Below, in pieces: positions 5,346 to 5,493 of a DNA stretch of 5,493 nucleotides. The translations under genes and the position numbers were made by a program. This DNA is from Candidatus Bathyarchaeota archaeon (GTDB lineage: Archaea; Asgardarchaeota; Lokiarchaeia; Sigyniarchaeales; Sigyniarchaeaceae), in NCBI GenBank assembly GCA_014729935.1, contig WJJB01000315.1:1-5493 (forward strand), written 5' to 3'. Numbering within the stretch: position 1 is the stretch's first letter; the number at the start of each line of letters is the position of its first letter. Below the pieces are notes generated by a model. The model ran no database searches and was not told the origin of the DNA. It saw nothing but the letters and a program-made list of their open reading frames with translations.

Positions 5346-5493
5346 TCAAAGTAGGAATTCCCCGATAACTTGTTTCTTAACACTAAATGCTTCAGCATAT
5401 CTTGTTCCAATTTGCGTTCCCCTGTACCTTGCGAGTGCTTTCACTGATTCCATCCAGTTCTCTTCATGGAATTTCTCATATTCAGTCTTATGG
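5346..5493 (-). CDS. C-terminal fragment of an unrecognised protein (runs off the window)
   Basis: The reverse strand is open from the right edge to TGA at 5346-5348 and encodes 48 residues ending in KKQVIGEFLL. The reading frame begins with its first whole codon at 5492. The peptide is charged and amphipathic (for example EYEKFHEENWMESVKALA, then RYRGTQIGTRYAEAF), with no stop, no low complexity and natural-looking composition, so it is very likely the end of a real protein. It is probably soluble, with no hydrophobic segment in view. I cannot assign a family. Its stop lies 2 bp from the glycosyltransferase stop in the opposite direction, continuing the alternating strand pattern, and an A/T tract at 5309-5320 could terminate its transcript. 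Being next to sugar genes makes a glycan role possible, but the sequence itself does not show one. Confidence 0.72.
   Translation of the reverse strand, partial: HKTEYEKFHEENWMESVKALARYRGTQIGTRYAEAFSVKKQVIGEFLL

Overview
The window holds four complete protein-coding genes and the 3' end of a fifth. All that can be assigned belong to sugar activation, sugar modification or glycan assembly, so this is probably part of a surface-glycan or protein-glycosylation locus. The signals between genes look archaeal: A/T-rich TATA-like boxes (one preceded by a CGAAA-type BRE), short leaders, GTG used as a start, and GAT/GGAT ribosome-binding signals that fit the extended archaeal anti-Shine-Dalgarno sequence. 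The membrane protein resembles the N-terminal half of archaeal/eukaryotic STT3/AglB. I infer an archaeon of moderate GC content (Asgard is possible but cannot be shown from this window). No rRNA, tRNA, CRISPR array or mobile element is visible.

Layout from left to right: (1) minus strand, an NAD-dependent sugar epimerase with an inserted zinc ribbon, like dTDP-L-rhamnose 4-epimerases; (2) plus strand, a GHMP kinase of the D-glycero-D-manno-heptose-7-phosphate kinase (HddA) type; (3) minus strand, a 593-residue polytopic membrane protein with GT-C/STT3-like features but without the WWDYG signature; (4) plus strand, a GT-B fold family-4-type glycosyltransferase whose true N-terminus lies upstream of its first ATG, in a stretch with no ATG, GTG or TTG; (5) minus strand, a 48-codon C-terminal remnant of an unrecognised protein that runs off the right edge.

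The strands alternate strictly (- + - + -). Every gene therefore needs its own promoter. There are two divergent promoter regions (about 186 and 164 bp) and two convergent junctions where the stop codons are only 1 and 2 bp apart. Each divergent region has TATA-like boxes facing both ways and one dyad between a TATA-like box and its predicted start of transcription, which are candidate operators.

Working model (inference): the epimerase and kinase shape or activate nucleotide sugars or sugar phosphates in the cytoplasm, the GT4 enzyme adds a sugar to a growing glycan, and the GT-C-like membrane protein acts on a lipid-linked sugar at the outer face of the membrane. Nothing here fixes the actual sugars. 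The most notable points are the non-canonical or frameshifted start of the glycosyltransferase, the alternating architecture with abutting convergent genes, and the STT3-like protein that lacks part of the STT3 catalytic signature.
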